NCBI GenBank assembly: GCA_017439425.1
Contig: JAFSJE010000069.1
Coordinates: forward strand, 19,393-83,392
Direction of reading: 5' to 3'
Length of the DNA stretch: 64,000 nt
Origin: Oscillospiraceae bacterium
GTDB taxonomy: Bacteria > Bacillota > Clostridia > Oscillospirales > Oscillospiraceae
Shown here: positions 1-7,948 of the stretch, piece by piece
Position numbering within the stretch: position 1 is the first letter of the stretch
How the letters are laid out: every line of letters starts with the position of its first letter
The notes under the pieces: model-generated
Seen by the model: the letters and a program-made list of their open reading frames with translations, nothing else
The model's database searches: none
What the model was told of the DNA's origin: nothing
Position numbers and translations under genes: made by a program

Positions 1-684
1 CACCAGGTCGTGCTTCTCAAGGACGTCGCCATGCTCGACAAGATGTACGCTCTCAACCAGGCGTATCACAAGGAGCTGACGATGTACATCCTCGCAGGCA
101 AGAAGAAGCTCCAGGAGTGCGAGGAGGTCGTGCTTCCCCAGCTTCAGGAGAAGGCTCGTCAGAGCGGCACGCCCGAGGACGCGCAGGCCGTCAACGACTA
201 TCAGAATATGATCAGCCGCTTCGACAAAAAGATCCACGATCTCGAGCTTACGCGTATGATCAGCGTTCAGATGAGCCCGCAGATCAGACTTCTCCAGAAT
301 AACGACACGCTCATGGTCGAGAAGATTCAGACCTCGCTCGTCAATACCATTCCCCTCTGGAAGAGCCAGATGGTGCTCGCTCTCGGCATGCACCACTCTC
401 AGCAGGCCATGGAGGCTCAGCGTGAGGTGTCGAACTACACCAATCAGCTTCTCAAGGCTAACGCCGAAAAGCTCAAGATGGGCTCCATAGAGGTCGCCAA
501 GGAAGCTGAGCGCGGAATCGTCGATCTCGAGACCCTCAAGGAGACGAACGCGAAGCTCATCGAAACCCTCGAGGAGGTTCGCTCCATACAGGCTGAGGGC
601 GCCTCTAAGCGCCGTCAGGCGGAGCAGGAGCTCGACAAGATCGAGACTGAGCTGCGCGAGAAGCTCGTGCAGATCAATAAGTAA
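1..684 (+). CDS. telA: TelA family protein (toxic anion resistance), C-terminal part
   Basis: This is the last 227 codons of a gene that begins before the window; the frame is open from base 1. The protein is almost entirely helical and charged, and the stretch RMISVQMSPQIRLLQNND followed by IPLWKSQMVLALG is typical of the TelA/KlaA family. These are cytoplasmic proteins, originally linked to tellurite resistance, and often next to xpaC-like genes; their biochemical role is not settled. The coding end is followed at once by a strong terminator. Family assignment is firm from the conserved core; the function of this copy cannot be said. Confidence 0.9.
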   Translation, partial: HQVVLLKDVAMLDKMYALNQAYHKELTMYILAGKKKLQECEEVVLPQLQEKARQSGTPEDAQAVNDYQNMISRFDKKIHDLELTRMISVQMSPQIRLLQNNDTLMVEKIQTSLVNTIPLWKSQMVLALGMHHSQQAMEAQREVSNYTNQLLKANAEKLKMGSIEVAKEAERGIVDLETLKETNAKLIETLEEVRSIQAEGASKRRQAEQELDKIETELREKLVQINK

Positions 685-690
685 ACTAAA

Positions 691-720
691 AGGCATCCGG
701 TTTCCCCGGATGCCTTTTTT
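691..720 (+). terminator. Intrinsic terminator of telA
   Basis: A perfect 10-bp stem, AGGCATCCGG (691-700) with CCGGATGCCT (706-715), has a 5-base loop and runs into a T tract ending at 720. It starts six bases after the telA stop codon. Confidence 0.93.
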
Positions 721-722
721 AC

Positions 723-880
723 ACTAACCCCTTGATTAAAAGCTTTAACCGAGCGCGCAGAATTTTTTGCGTCATACAAGGCGTCCGGTGCAGACAATAC
801 TTTGTGTATTATCAATCCGGATAACGAACTATGACGCGAAAAGGGCAAGCGCGAATTGAAGATTTTGATTAGGGGTTAGT
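723..880. repeat. Long hairpin repeat, copy R1
   Basis: The ends are inverted copies: ACTAACCCC at 723-731 and GGGGTTAGT at 872-880. The inverted similarity continues inward through the AAAA-containing blocks and through GCGTCATA / TATGACGC, so the whole 158 bp can fold into one imperfect hairpin. It shares terminal bases (ACTAAnCnCC then AAAAT) with copy R3 at 24419-24580 and tip sequence (AGTAnTGnCTGC, TTCGTTAT) with copy R2 at 30020-30120. It fills the gap between the convergent ends of telA and rlmI. I see no coding potential. Confidence 0.7.
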
Positions 881-881
881 A

Positions 882-2096
882 TTACACCACCTGGAAGATA
901 TAGAACTTCAGATAGTCCGTCTCCGGCACGTTCCAGAGTATCGGGTGGTCGGGCGCCTGCTGGCGCGCCTCGATCTGACGAAGCTCAACTCCCGCGTCGA
1001 GCGCTGCGCTCTTCAGCATCTGCACAAAGCGCTCGGAGGGCATAAAGTGACTGCACGATGCTGTTGCAAAATATCCGCCGCGCGGCAGTAATTGCAGGGC
1101 GCGGAGGTTTATCTCCTTGTAGCCCTTCTCCGCTCTGTCGGCGGTCTTGCGCGACTTTGTAAATGCCGGCGGGTCGAGGATTATAAAATCGTAAGACTCC
1201 GCCTTCTGCGCCTTAAGCGCAGGCAAAAGGTCGAAAACGTCGGCGCACACAAAGTCCATTCTGTCCGAAAGACCGTTGCGCTCGGCGTTGCGGCGCGCCA
1301 TTTCGATAGCGCTCTCGGAGATATCCACAGCTGTAACGTGGCTCGCACCTCCCATCGACGCGTTCAGTGCGAATGACCCGGTGTGCGTGAAGCAGTCGAG
1401 CACTCTCCTGCCCTTCGCAAGCTTGCTGACGGCAAGACGGTTATACTTCTGATCGAGGAAAAAACCGGTTTTCTGCCCGTTCTGAACGTCGACTGAATAG
1501 TAAACGCCGTTCTCGCAGATCTCGGTTACTGTCTCTCCACCGCCGATGAACCAGCCCTTGTTCTCCTCCATACCCTCGAGTGCGCGGATTGCGACGTCAT
1601 TGCGCTCGTATATACCGCGAATTGCCTGCCCGTCGGCGCGTAGAACGTCCAAAAGCAGTGGAAACAGCTCATTTTTGCGCTTTTCGATACCAATTGAGAG
1701 AGTCTGCGTGACGAGAATATCGGAAAATCTGTCGACAGTCAGCCCCGGGAAGCCGTCCGCCTCGCCGAAGATCACGCGGCAGCAGCTCAAATCGCCCTCG
1801 CCCATAACAGTTTTTCGGTAATCCCACGCATATTGAAATCTTCTGCGCCAGAATGCCTCGTCAAAGCGGTCGTTGGCGTTGTGTGAAATAAGGCGCACGC
1901 GGATCTTGCTCTCCTTGCTCAAAAATCCGGTGCCGAGGTACTTGCCCTTTTCGCTGACGGCGTCCACAAGTGCGCCGTTTTCACATTCCGGCTGGGATAT
2001 TATCTCCGCCTCGTAAATCCACGGGTGCCCGTTCTCGACCCAGCGCGTGCCTTTTGCGGTAACTGTACAGCGCTGGAATTCTCTTTCGGTCTTCAT
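882..2096 (-). CDS. rlmI: 23S rRNA (cytosine-C5) methyltransferase RlmI-like
   Basis: A 404-residue class I SAM-dependent methyltransferase, expected to methylate a cytosine of 23S rRNA (m5C1962 in E. coli RlmI). An N-terminal PUA-like RNA-binding region covers about residues 8-85. The SAM-binding loop is LDCFTHTGSF at 233-242, the catalytic-site motif LDPPAF at 307-312, and SCSH at 347-350. Length fits the family. A GGAAA ribosome-binding site precedes the ATG. It follows serA on the same strand, separated by a mobile repeat and a terminator, so it is probably transcribed on its own. The exact target base in this organism is inferred. Confidence 0.9.
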   Translation of the reverse strand: MKTEREFQRCTVTAKGTRWVENGHPWIYEAEIISQPECENGALVDAVSEKGKYLGTGFLSKESKIRVRLISHNANDRFDEAFWRRRFQYAWDYRKTVMGEGDLSCCRVIFGEADGFPGLTVDRFSDILVTQTLSIGIEKRKNELFPLLLDVLRADGQAIRGIYERNDVAIRALEGMEENKGWFIGGGETVTEICENGVYYSVDVQNGQKTGFFLDQKYNRLAVSKLAKGRRVLDCFTHTGSFALNASMGGASHVTAVDISESAIEMARRNAERNGLSDRMDFVCADVFDLLPALKAQKAESYDFIILDPPAFTKSRKTADRAEKGYKEINLRALQLLPRGGYFATASCSHFMPSERFVQMLKSAALDAGVELRQIEARQQAPDHPILWNVPETDYLKFYIFQVV

Positions 2097-2113
2097 CTTT
2101 TTTTCCTTTCAAA

Positions 2114-2144
2114 AATCGGGGATGTGGTTTTCACATCCCCGATG
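2114..2144 (-). terminator. Distal copy of the serA terminator hairpin
   Basis: Read on the minus strand, ATCGGGGATGTG pairs with CACATCCCCGAT around a short loop and is followed by a T run (A run 2111-2115 on the plus strand). This complete hairpin is the left member of a 31-bp direct repeat; the right, degraded member is at 2309-2339. The mobile element lies between them. Confidence 0.85.
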
Positions 2145-2308
2145 CAATGCGTCGACAAAGTCTCCGCATCGAACATATTTTGCGCTCAGAGAGCGCAAAA
2201 TATGACGCCTGCGGGCGAGTTATGCGACGTGAAGGGGCCTCTTGGCCGGCCCCTTCACAGATCCCCGCCTCCTTTATCCAACGCTTTTTCCATTTTGTCT
2301 ACAGTCTG
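2145..2308. mobile_element. MITE-like element, copy A
   Basis: A 164-bp non-coding element with inverted ends GTCGACAAA (2151-2159) and TTTGTCTAC (near 2294-2302). Inside are a 14-bp perfect stem (2174-2187 with 2191-2204, arm CATATTTTGCGCTC) and an 11-bp stem (2229-2239 with 2248-2258, arm GTGAAGGGGCC). The same element, about nine in ten positions identical by eye, occurs inverted at 19823-19983. It is flanked by a 31-bp direct repeat (2114-2144 and 2309-2339, two mismatches) that contains the serA terminator. No transposase is encoded, so mobilisation would need one supplied in trans. Confidence 0.78.
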
Positions 2309-2339
2309 AATCGGTTATGTGGTTTTCACATCCCCGATG
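2309..2339 (-). repeat. Proximal, degraded copy of the terminator hairpin
   Basis: This 31-base segment matches 2114-2144 except that GG is replaced by TT (AATCGGTTATGTGG). The change disrupts the hairpin arm, and there is no T tract, so this copy should no longer terminate. It begins a few bases after the serA stop codon in the direction of transcription. Confidence 0.8.
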
Positions 2340-2342
2340 TCA

Positions 2343-3509
2343 TTATAGCTGAATAAATCTCACCTTGAAAATGGTGTCCTTAGCCTCAAGGTCGGCGATA
2401 AGCTTCTCAGACGGCGCTCTGTCGAGGTCGAGGATGGTGTAAGCAACCTCCTTGCGGCTCGTTGAGGCAACGGACTCGATGTTAAGTCCCTCGCTCGCAA
2501 CGGCGCTCGAGAGCGCGGAGACGATGCCCGCGACATTCTTATGGAGCGCACAAAGTCTGAACGGCGTTGTCGGCTCAAGCGAAGCCGCCGGGAAGTTGAC
2601 GCTGTTTTTGATAATGCCGCGCTCGAGGTAATCTCTGACCTCGTTTGCCGCCATAACCGCGCAGTTATCCTCGCTCTCCGGCGTGGAGGCGCCGAGGTGC
2701 GGGAGCGCGGTGAAGTTATCGAGCGGCAGAAGCTCCTCCGCCGGGAAATCCGCAACGTAAGCCGCGACCTTGCCGGATTTGAGCGCCTCGGCCATATCGG
2801 CGTTGTTCACAAGCTCGCCGCGCGCAAAGTTGACGATGCGCACTCCGTCCTTCATCTGTGCGAATGCTGCGGCATTCAGAAAGCCCTTCGTATCCGCGGT
2901 CGCGGGAACGTGGACGGAGATATAATCCGAAACCTCGAAGATGGTCTTGAGGTCGGTGGCGTGGTGTATCTCGCGTTTGAGCGTCCACGCGGCGTCGACG
3001 GAGAGATAAGGATCGTAGCCGTAGACCGTCATGCCGAGGGAGACGGCGATATTCGCGAGCGGGCCGCCTATCGCGCCGAGACCGATAACGCCGAGGGTCT
3101 TGCCCTTGAGCTCCGGGCCGGCAAACTGGCTCTTGCCCTTCTCAACGAGCTTACTCATCTCATCGCCTGTACCGGCAAGAGACTCGGCAAACCTATTGCC
3201 CAGCTTTATCTTACGGCTTGCGAGGAGCAGGCCGCAGAGCGTCAGCTCCTTGACTGCGTTTGCGTTCGCGCCGGGAGTGTTGAAAACTACGATGCCCGCG
3301 TCGGTGCAGCGGTCAATGGGGATATTGTTCACTCCCGCACCCGCTCTTGCGATGCACTTGAGCGTATCGGGAAAAACCTCATCGTGAAGCGCGGCGCTTC
3401 TCACTAGATACGCGTCCGCATTTTCGGCGGTCTCGGAGCAGTTGTAGCCCTCGCCGAGCTGATTCAGACCGACCTTTGAAATCTTATTTACAAGCTTTAC
3501 GTTATACAT
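2343..3509 (-). CDS. serA: D-3-phosphoglycerate dehydrogenase
   Basis: First committed enzyme of serine synthesis: NAD-dependent oxidation of 3-phosphoglycerate to 3-phosphohydroxypyruvate in the cytoplasm. The 388-residue form has a substrate domain, a Rossmann domain with GVIGLGAIGG (140-149), the conserved ARGELV arginine (R230), the catalytic histidine in LPHLGAST (H271), and a C-terminal ACT domain from about 318 that usually senses serine. Its ATG shares one base with the serC stop (TAATG), implying translational coupling. No serB is adjacent, so phosphoserine phosphatase must be encoded elsewhere. Confidence 0.95.
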   Translation of the reverse strand: MYNVKLVNKISKVGLNQLGEGYNCSETAENADAYLVRSAALHDEVFPDTLKCIARAGAGVNNIPIDRCTDAGIVVFNTPGANANAVKELTLCGLLLASRKIKLGNRFAESLAGTGDEMSKLVEKGKSQFAGPELKGKTLGVIGLGAIGGPLANIAVSLGMTVYGYDPYLSVDAAWTLKREIHHATDLKTIFEVSDYISVHVPATADTKGFLNAAAFAQMKDGVRIVNFARGELVNNADMAEALKSGKVAAYVADFPAEELLPLDNFTALPHLGASTPESEDNCAVMAANEVRDYLERGIIKNSVNFPAASLEPTTPFRLCALHKNVAGIVSALSSAVASEGLNIESVASTSRKEVAYTILDLDRAPSEKLIADLEAKDTIFKVRFIQL

Positions 3510-4591
3510 TACGCATTTTCCTTTTCAAAATCCGACATAAAGTCCACAAGCGCCTTCACAGCCTCGAGGGTGACGGCGTTGTAGATGGACGCGCGCATAC
3601 CGCCGAGGTCGCGGTAGCCCTTGATATTTACGATTCCCCTCGCTGCGGCCTCCTTGACGAACTTAGCGTCAAGGTCATTGTCGCCGGTGTTGAAGGTGAC
3701 GTTCATCATCGAGCGCGCGGACGGCTCGACGAAGGTCTTATAGAAGCTCGACTTATCGAGCGCGTCGTAGAGGAGCTTCGCCTTCTCCTCGTTGCGCTTC
3801 TTCATCGCCTCAAGGCCGCCGATGGACTCGATCCAGTCGAGCACAAGGCCGAGGAAGTATATGCCGTAGCAGGACGGGGTGTTGTACATGCTGTCCTTCT
3901 CAGCGAGAGTCTTCCAGTCCATGACAGTCGGGGTGAACGGCATGGAGCCGGTAAGCAGGTCTTTGCGGACGATGACCACAGTAAGACCGCTCGGGCCCAT
4001 ATTCTTCTGTGCGCCGGCGTAGATCACGCCGAACTTACTGACGTCGATTGGCTCGGAAAGAATGCAGGAGGACATATCGCACACAAGCGGCACATCGCCG
4101 GTCTCGGGAACATAGTTCCACTTGGAGCCGTAGACGGTGTTGTTCATGCAGTAGTGGAAGTAAGCGGCATCGGGGTTGAGGGTAAGCTCGTTCTGCTGAG
4201 GAATCCTCGCAAAACCACAGTCCTCAGTCGACCCTGCGACCCTTGCGTCGCCGTACTTCTTCGCCTCTTTATAAGCCTTCTTCGAGAAGTTGCCGCTGAG
4301 TGCGTAGTCTGCGGAGTTCTTATCGGGCTTCATGAGATTCATCGGGATGGCGGAGAACTGGAGCGTCGCGCCGCCCTGGAGGTAGAGCACCTTGTAATTG
4401 TCGGGAATATTCATAACTCTGCGGATGGAGGCGTCGACCTTCTCGTAAATCGCAAGATACATCTTGGAGCGGTGGCTCATCTCCATAACGCTCATTCCGT
4501 CGGAGCCGTATTCGACAAGCTCTGCGGCGGCTCTTTTGAGAACCTCCTCCGGAAGTGCCGCAGGACCTGCGGCGAAGTTATACACTCTCAT
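3509..4591 (-). CDS. serC: Phosphoserine aminotransferase
   Basis: PLP enzyme that transaminates 3-phosphohydroxypyruvate with glutamate to phosphoserine. The 360-residue protein opens with MRVYNFAAGPAALP, the usual SerC start, and carries the PLP lysine in YAGAQKNMGPSG (about K196). An ATG two codons upstream (4597) is possible, but AAAGGA sits about 8 bases before the 4591 ATG and almost touches the upstream one, so the inner start is preferred. It overlaps the end of the ThrE-like exporter gene and the start of serA, in one serine operon. Confidence 0.95.
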   Translation of the reverse strand: MRVYNFAAGPAALPEEVLKRAAAELVEYGSDGMSVMEMSHRSKMYLAIYEKVDASIRRVMNIPDNYKVLYLQGGATLQFSAIPMNLMKPDKNSADYALSGNFSKKAYKEAKKYGDARVAGSTEDCGFARIPQQNELTLNPDAAYFHYCMNNTVYGSKWNYVPETGDVPLVCDMSSCILSEPIDVSKFGVIYAGAQKNMGPSGLTVVIVRKDLLTGSMPFTPTVMDWKTLAEKDSMYNTPSCYGIYFLGLVLDWIESIGGLEAMKKRNEEKAKLLYDALDKSSFYKTFVEPSARSMMNVTFNTGDNDLDAKFVKEAAARGIVNIKGYRDLGGMRASIYNAVTLEAVKALVDFMSDFEKENA

Positions 4592-5882
4592 TTTCATCTT
4601 CCTTTACAAATGATTTAAGAACGAACCGCTTGTGGCGGAATTTTCTTATGTAATGGGCAATAGTGAAGCTCAGAACAAAGCCGATGCTCATTCCGAGCAG
4701 GGTCAGAAGGCAGTTTACTCCGTACCACTCGAACATAGCGCGGTCTGTAATATAAATACCGATGAGCGAATAGTAGAAGAGGTCTCCGGGTATGAGCGGC
4801 ACGATGGAGGGATAGACGAAATACGTCGACGGATCCTTTCGCACCGTCGCCATAAACTCAGCGTAGAGCGAGGCTGCAAGCGCGCCGGAGGTGGTAAGCA
4901 CAAGTCTGTTCGCTCCGGTAAATCCGATGAGGATCAGCACGATTCTTGTGATAACGCCGCCGATGCCCGCCCAGATGAGATCCTTCGGCGGGATTCTGAA
5001 CACAACTCCGAATGAAACCGATGCGGTAAAACTGACAAGTATAAGAAGCCAAGGATTTTGCAGCGTCTCAACGACGGCTGAATCATCAACGCTGTTTCTC
5101 ACAAAGAGCGCGACTGCGATATAGATACCCATGCCGAGGGCGAGAGTCTCTATCGTTACCTTAAAAAGCTGCAAAATGCCGTTCTGCTCGTTGCCGCACA
5201 GAAGATTCCGCACGGAGTTTACAAGCGGGATTCCGGGTATGACGAGCATTGAGACCGTAATGATTATAACGGGCACCGCCCCGCCTATTCCGGTCATCGT
5301 AAGCCCGAGCGCGCAGGACGCGGCGATGAACATTACGATACTGTTTGCGATTATCCTGTCGATCGCCAGCTTCTCAAACCCGAGGAGCAGGTAGTGGATA
5401 AGCGCGGTGACTATCAGCACCGGCGGTATCTCGCGCCAGGTGCCGCCGAAGATTAAGCAGAGCGAGACCATACCGCCCATCTGCGCGAGAAGAATCGCCC
5501 AGTCGGGGTAATCAGAGATCTTTTCCGCCTCCGCGAGCATCTTTTTAAGGCGCTCCGGCGCGGGTCTCGCGCTCGTTATGGTATATGAGAGGCGGTTTAA
5601 GCGCTTGAGGCGGTTCAGATTTATTCCCGCGGGCGGAATGTTCACCTGCCTCTGGGCGTATCTCCCCTCGCTGTCGCGCCCGCCGATCGAAATATACGTC
5701 GAAAGAATGTAGAGCGAAAGATCCTGCACCCCGTAGCTGTGACATATCCGCTCGGTTGCAAGCTGAACTCGCTCGACGTTCGCGCCATTGAGTATCATAC
5801 TGCGGCCTAATAGCGCGCAGAATTCGAGCACCTCTTCAAGGTTTGACTGCTTGCGTTTTTCGGTCTTTGCGGGAAGGCTCAT
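4578..5882 (-). CDS. ThrE-family threonine/serine exporter (fused form)
   Basis: A 434-residue membrane protein joining the two halves of the ThrE family: an N-terminal DUF1212-type part with a soluble start (VLEFCALLGRSMILNGANVERV) and a C-terminal DUF3815-type part. About ten hydrophobic segments follow residue 130. In Corynebacterium ThrE exports threonine and serine by proton antiport. An AGGAGG site six bases before the ATG fixes the start. The gene lies upstream of serC-serA in the same run and overlaps serC, so export of newly made serine is a reasonable inference; the true substrate is untested. Confidence 0.85.
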   Translation of the reverse strand: MSLPAKTEKRKQSNLEEVLEFCALLGRSMILNGANVERVQLATERICHSYGVQDLSLYILSTYISIGGRDSEGRYAQRQVNIPPAGINLNRLKRLNRLSYTITSARPAPERLKKMLAEAEKISDYPDWAILLAQMGGMVSLCLIFGGTWREIPPVLIVTALIHYLLLGFEKLAIDRIIANSIVMFIAASCALGLTMTGIGGAVPVIIITVSMLVIPGIPLVNSVRNLLCGNEQNGILQLFKVTIETLALGMGIYIAVALFVRNSVDDSAVVETLQNPWLLILVSFTASVSFGVVFRIPPKDLIWAGIGGVITRIVLILIGFTGANRLVLTTSGALAASLYAEFMATVRKDPSTYFVYPSIVPLIPGDLFYYSLIGIYITDRAMFEWYGVNCLLTLLGMSIGFVLSFTIAHYIRKFRHKRFVLKSFVKEDENESV

Positions 5883-5900
5883 AACGCACCTCCTGAGCTT

Positions 5901-6908
5901 TTACAGAAGTGTTATTCCGTGCTTTTCGCACTCTTCTATCGTTTCCTTATCCCAAAGAGAGGCCTGCACCTCGCCGATATGGCAGGCGCCGAGCAGCAGC
6001 ATACAGAGCCGGCTCATGCCGATGCCGCCGCCGATGGAGTCGGGCAGCTTGCCCTCGAGGAGCATTTTGTGGAACATAAGCTTCGCGCGCTCCTCTTTTC
6101 CCGCCTCCTTAAGCTGGCGGGCAAGGGATTCCGGACTCACGCGGATGCCCATGCTGGATATCTCAAATCTCGACTGGAGCACCGGGTTCCACATTAGGAT
6201 ATCGCCGTTTAAATCCCAGTCGTCGTAGTCCGGCGCTCTGCCGTCATGCGGCTTGCCGCTTCTGAGTTTTCTGCCGATCTGCATAAGAAACACCGTGTGG
6301 TGCTCTTTTGTGATCTCAGTTTCGCGGTCGGACGGCGCAAGGTCGGGGTACATATCCTCAAGAGCCTGCGTCGTGATGAAAAACACCTCTCTGTCCGGCT
6401 CAAAGCTGAGCGCCGGGAAGTGGTAGCGGACGGTCACCGCCGTGTCGCAGATAGCGCCGACGATGGCGCGGACGGTGTTTTTGAGGTAGTCGAGATTGCG
6501 GTTTTCGGGTAGTATGTACTTCTCCCAGTCCCACTGGTCGACGTAGATGGAATGGAGATTATCCGTGACCTCGTCGCGGCGGATAGCGTTCATATCGGTG
6601 TAGAGACCGCTCTCGGGCTTGAACTCATATCTGAGGAGCGCGAGGCGCTTCCACTTTGCGAGCGAGTGGACTACGACAGCCTCGGTGCCGACGTCGGGAA
6701 TATCGAAGGATACCGGGCGCTCAACGCCGTTCAGGTCATCGTTAAGGCCGGTGGAATTATCTACGAAAAGGGGCGCGGAGACCCTGTGAAGATTGAGGCG
6801 AATGGTTAAATTTCGCTGGAAATCCTCGTGTATGAGCTCGATGGCTCTCTGAAGCTGATTGTTGGAGAGGGGCATTTTGTACCCTTCGGGAATTTTCAGG
6901 CTTGACAT
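5901..6908 (-). CDS. asnA: Aspartate-ammonia ligase
   Basis: AsnA makes asparagine from aspartate, ammonia and ATP (AMP-forming), and is structurally a class II aminoacyl-tRNA-synthetase relative. Recognisable blocks are the early QLQRAIELIHEDFQRNL, NGVERPVSFDIP, and the late GGGIGMSRLCMLLLG ATP-binding region. The frame is open further upstream, but the start at 6908 (MSSLKIPEGYKMP) gives 335 residues, matching the usual 330, and has GGTGAT before it. It precedes the exporter-serC-serA genes by 18 bases and probably heads that operon. The promoter must lie in the 52-base divergent gap with the next gene. Confidence 0.94.
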   Translation of the reverse strand: MSSLKIPEGYKMPLSNNQLQRAIELIHEDFQRNLTIRLNLHRVSAPLFVDNSTGLNDDLNGVERPVSFDIPDVGTEAVVVHSLAKWKRLALLRYEFKPESGLYTDMNAIRRDEVTDNLHSIYVDQWDWEKYILPENRNLDYLKNTVRAIVGAICDTAVTVRYHFPALSFEPDREVFFITTQALEDMYPDLAPSDRETEITKEHHTVFLMQIGRKLRSGKPHDGRAPDYDDWDLNGDILMWNPVLQSRFEISSMGIRVSPESLARQLKEAGKEERAKLMFHKMLLEGKLPDSIGGGIGMSRLCMLLLGACHIGEVQASLWDKETIEECEKHGITLL

Positions 6909-6960
6909 AGTATCACCGACCTTGTTAGAATAATATATTACGTCTTCACGGAGGAAAACG

Positions 6961-7482
6961 ATGAAAATTATGATAATCGGATATTCCGGAAGCGGAAAAT
7001 CCACGCTTGCGGAGTTTCTATCACGCGAGTACCGCGTACCAGTTCTCTATCTCGATACCCTGCACTTCCTGCCGAACTGGGTCGAGCGCAATGAAGATGA
7101 GGAGCACGCCATGCTTGCGGACTTTCTCGACAGGAACGACGGCTGGGTCATCGACGGTAACTACTCAAAAAACAATTATGAGCGGCGACTTGATGAAGCC
7201 GACCTTATCATTCTTATGCTATTTAACCGCTTTTCTTGCCTCTGGCGCGCCTTGAAGCGCAGCCGCGAGTTCCGGAACAAGGTGCGCCCGAGCATCGCGG
7301 AGGGCTGCACTGAGAAAATGGACTTTGAATTTGCGATGTGGATACTGCGCGGCGGCCGCACGAAGCGCCAGCGCGAGCGATACGCCGGAATTGCGGAAAG
7401 GTACGCGGATAAGTGCGTTACCATTCACAATCAGCGCGAACTCGACAGATACTACGCGGCATTTAGCAATAATTTAACATAG
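6961..7482 (+). CDS. P-loop NTPase, FlaR / adenylate-kinase-like
   Basis: A 173-residue nucleotide-binding protein with Walker A GYSGSGKSTLA near the N-terminus, an LDTLHFLPNW segment and a DGWVIDGNYS block. This pattern belongs to the family annotated as DNA topology modulation protein FlaR, which resembles small nucleoside or nucleotide kinases; the topology name is historical and poorly supported. A GGAGG site lies just before the ATG. It is transcribed divergently from asnA across 52 bases. The substrate is unknown. Confidence 0.82.
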   Translation: MKIMIIGYSGSGKSTLAEFLSREYRVPVLYLDTLHFLPNWVERNEDEEHAMLADFLDRNDGWVIDGNYSKNNYERRLDEADLIILMLFNRFSCLWRALKRSREFRNKVRPSIAEGCTEKMDFEFAMWILRGGRTKRQRERYAGIAERYADKCVTIHNQRELDRYYAAFSNNLT

Positions 7483-7573
7483 TATATCGCAAAAGTGAAT
7501 TCTCGGCAATAGGAAAAATGCAAAAATGAGGAACCTCATCGCAGAAAAACTTGTTAAAATGACGGATATGATT

Positions 7574-7599
7574 AAGGACGGGCGCAAAAGCCCGTCCTT
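7574..7599 (-). terminator. Hairpin after the HIT gene
   Basis: AAGGACGGGC (7574-7583) pairs perfectly with GCCCGTCCTT (7590-7599) around a six-base loop. It lies just past the stop of the minus-strand HIT gene and after the plus-strand kinase-like gene, so it could end both, but the T tracts are short on each side. Confidence 0.7.
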
Positions 7600-7606
7600 T
7601 ATAATG

Positions 7607-7948
7607 TTACACCATTTTTGCGTTCATCGGCTTGCCTGCGAGAACGTGGAAATGCAGGTGACCGACAGTCTGACCTGCGTCAATGCCGCTGTTCGATACA
7701 ACGCGGAAGCCGTCCTTGAGTCCAAGCTCCTTTGAGAGCTTTGCGATAACGGTGAAAATGTGGCCGATGAGCGCCTCGTGCTCCTCTCCGAGCTCCGCGC
7801 AGGAGGCTATATGCTCTTTCGGGATAACGAGGATATGCGTCGGTGCAAGCGGATTTATATCTCTGAAGGCGAGGCAAACGTCGTCCTCATAGACCTTTGT
7901 CGAGGGAATATCGCCTTTGACGATACTGCAAAAGAGGCAATCTTCCAT
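7607..7948 (-). CDS. hinT: HIT-family hydrolase (HinT-like)
   Basis: A 113-residue member of the histidine triad superfamily, which hydrolyses nucleoside phosphoramidates and aminoacyl-AMP. The triad is HLHFHVLAG near the C-terminus, and the N-terminus CLFCSIVKGDIPS is typical. Its ATG overlaps the alaS stop by one base (TAATG). Coupling to alanyl-tRNA synthetase is suggestive because HinT proteins can clear aminoacyl-adenylates released by synthetases; that link is inference from position. Confidence 0.93.
   Translation of the reverse strand: MEDCLFCSIVKGDIPSTKVYEDDVCLAFRDINPLAPTHILVIPKEHIASCAELGEEHEALIGHIFTVIAKLSKELGLKDGFRVVSNSGIDAGQTVGHLHFHVLAGKPMNAKMV

Noticed and set aside
2147..2356. 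A 69-codon frame in MITE copy A, with a similar frame on the minus strand in copy B (within 19461-19982)
   Set aside because: The frames are alike only because the element is repeated; similarity stops at the element ends and there is no ribosome site. The DNA is built of inverted repeats, as in non-coding MITEs.
3476..4618. 380-codon plus-strand frame
   Set aside because: Antisense shadow of serC, with no recognisable protein features or ribosome site.
7526..7735. 69-codon plus-strand frame after the kinase-like gene
   Set aside because: It runs through the terminator hairpin and into the HIT gene on the other strand, and has no homology I recognise.
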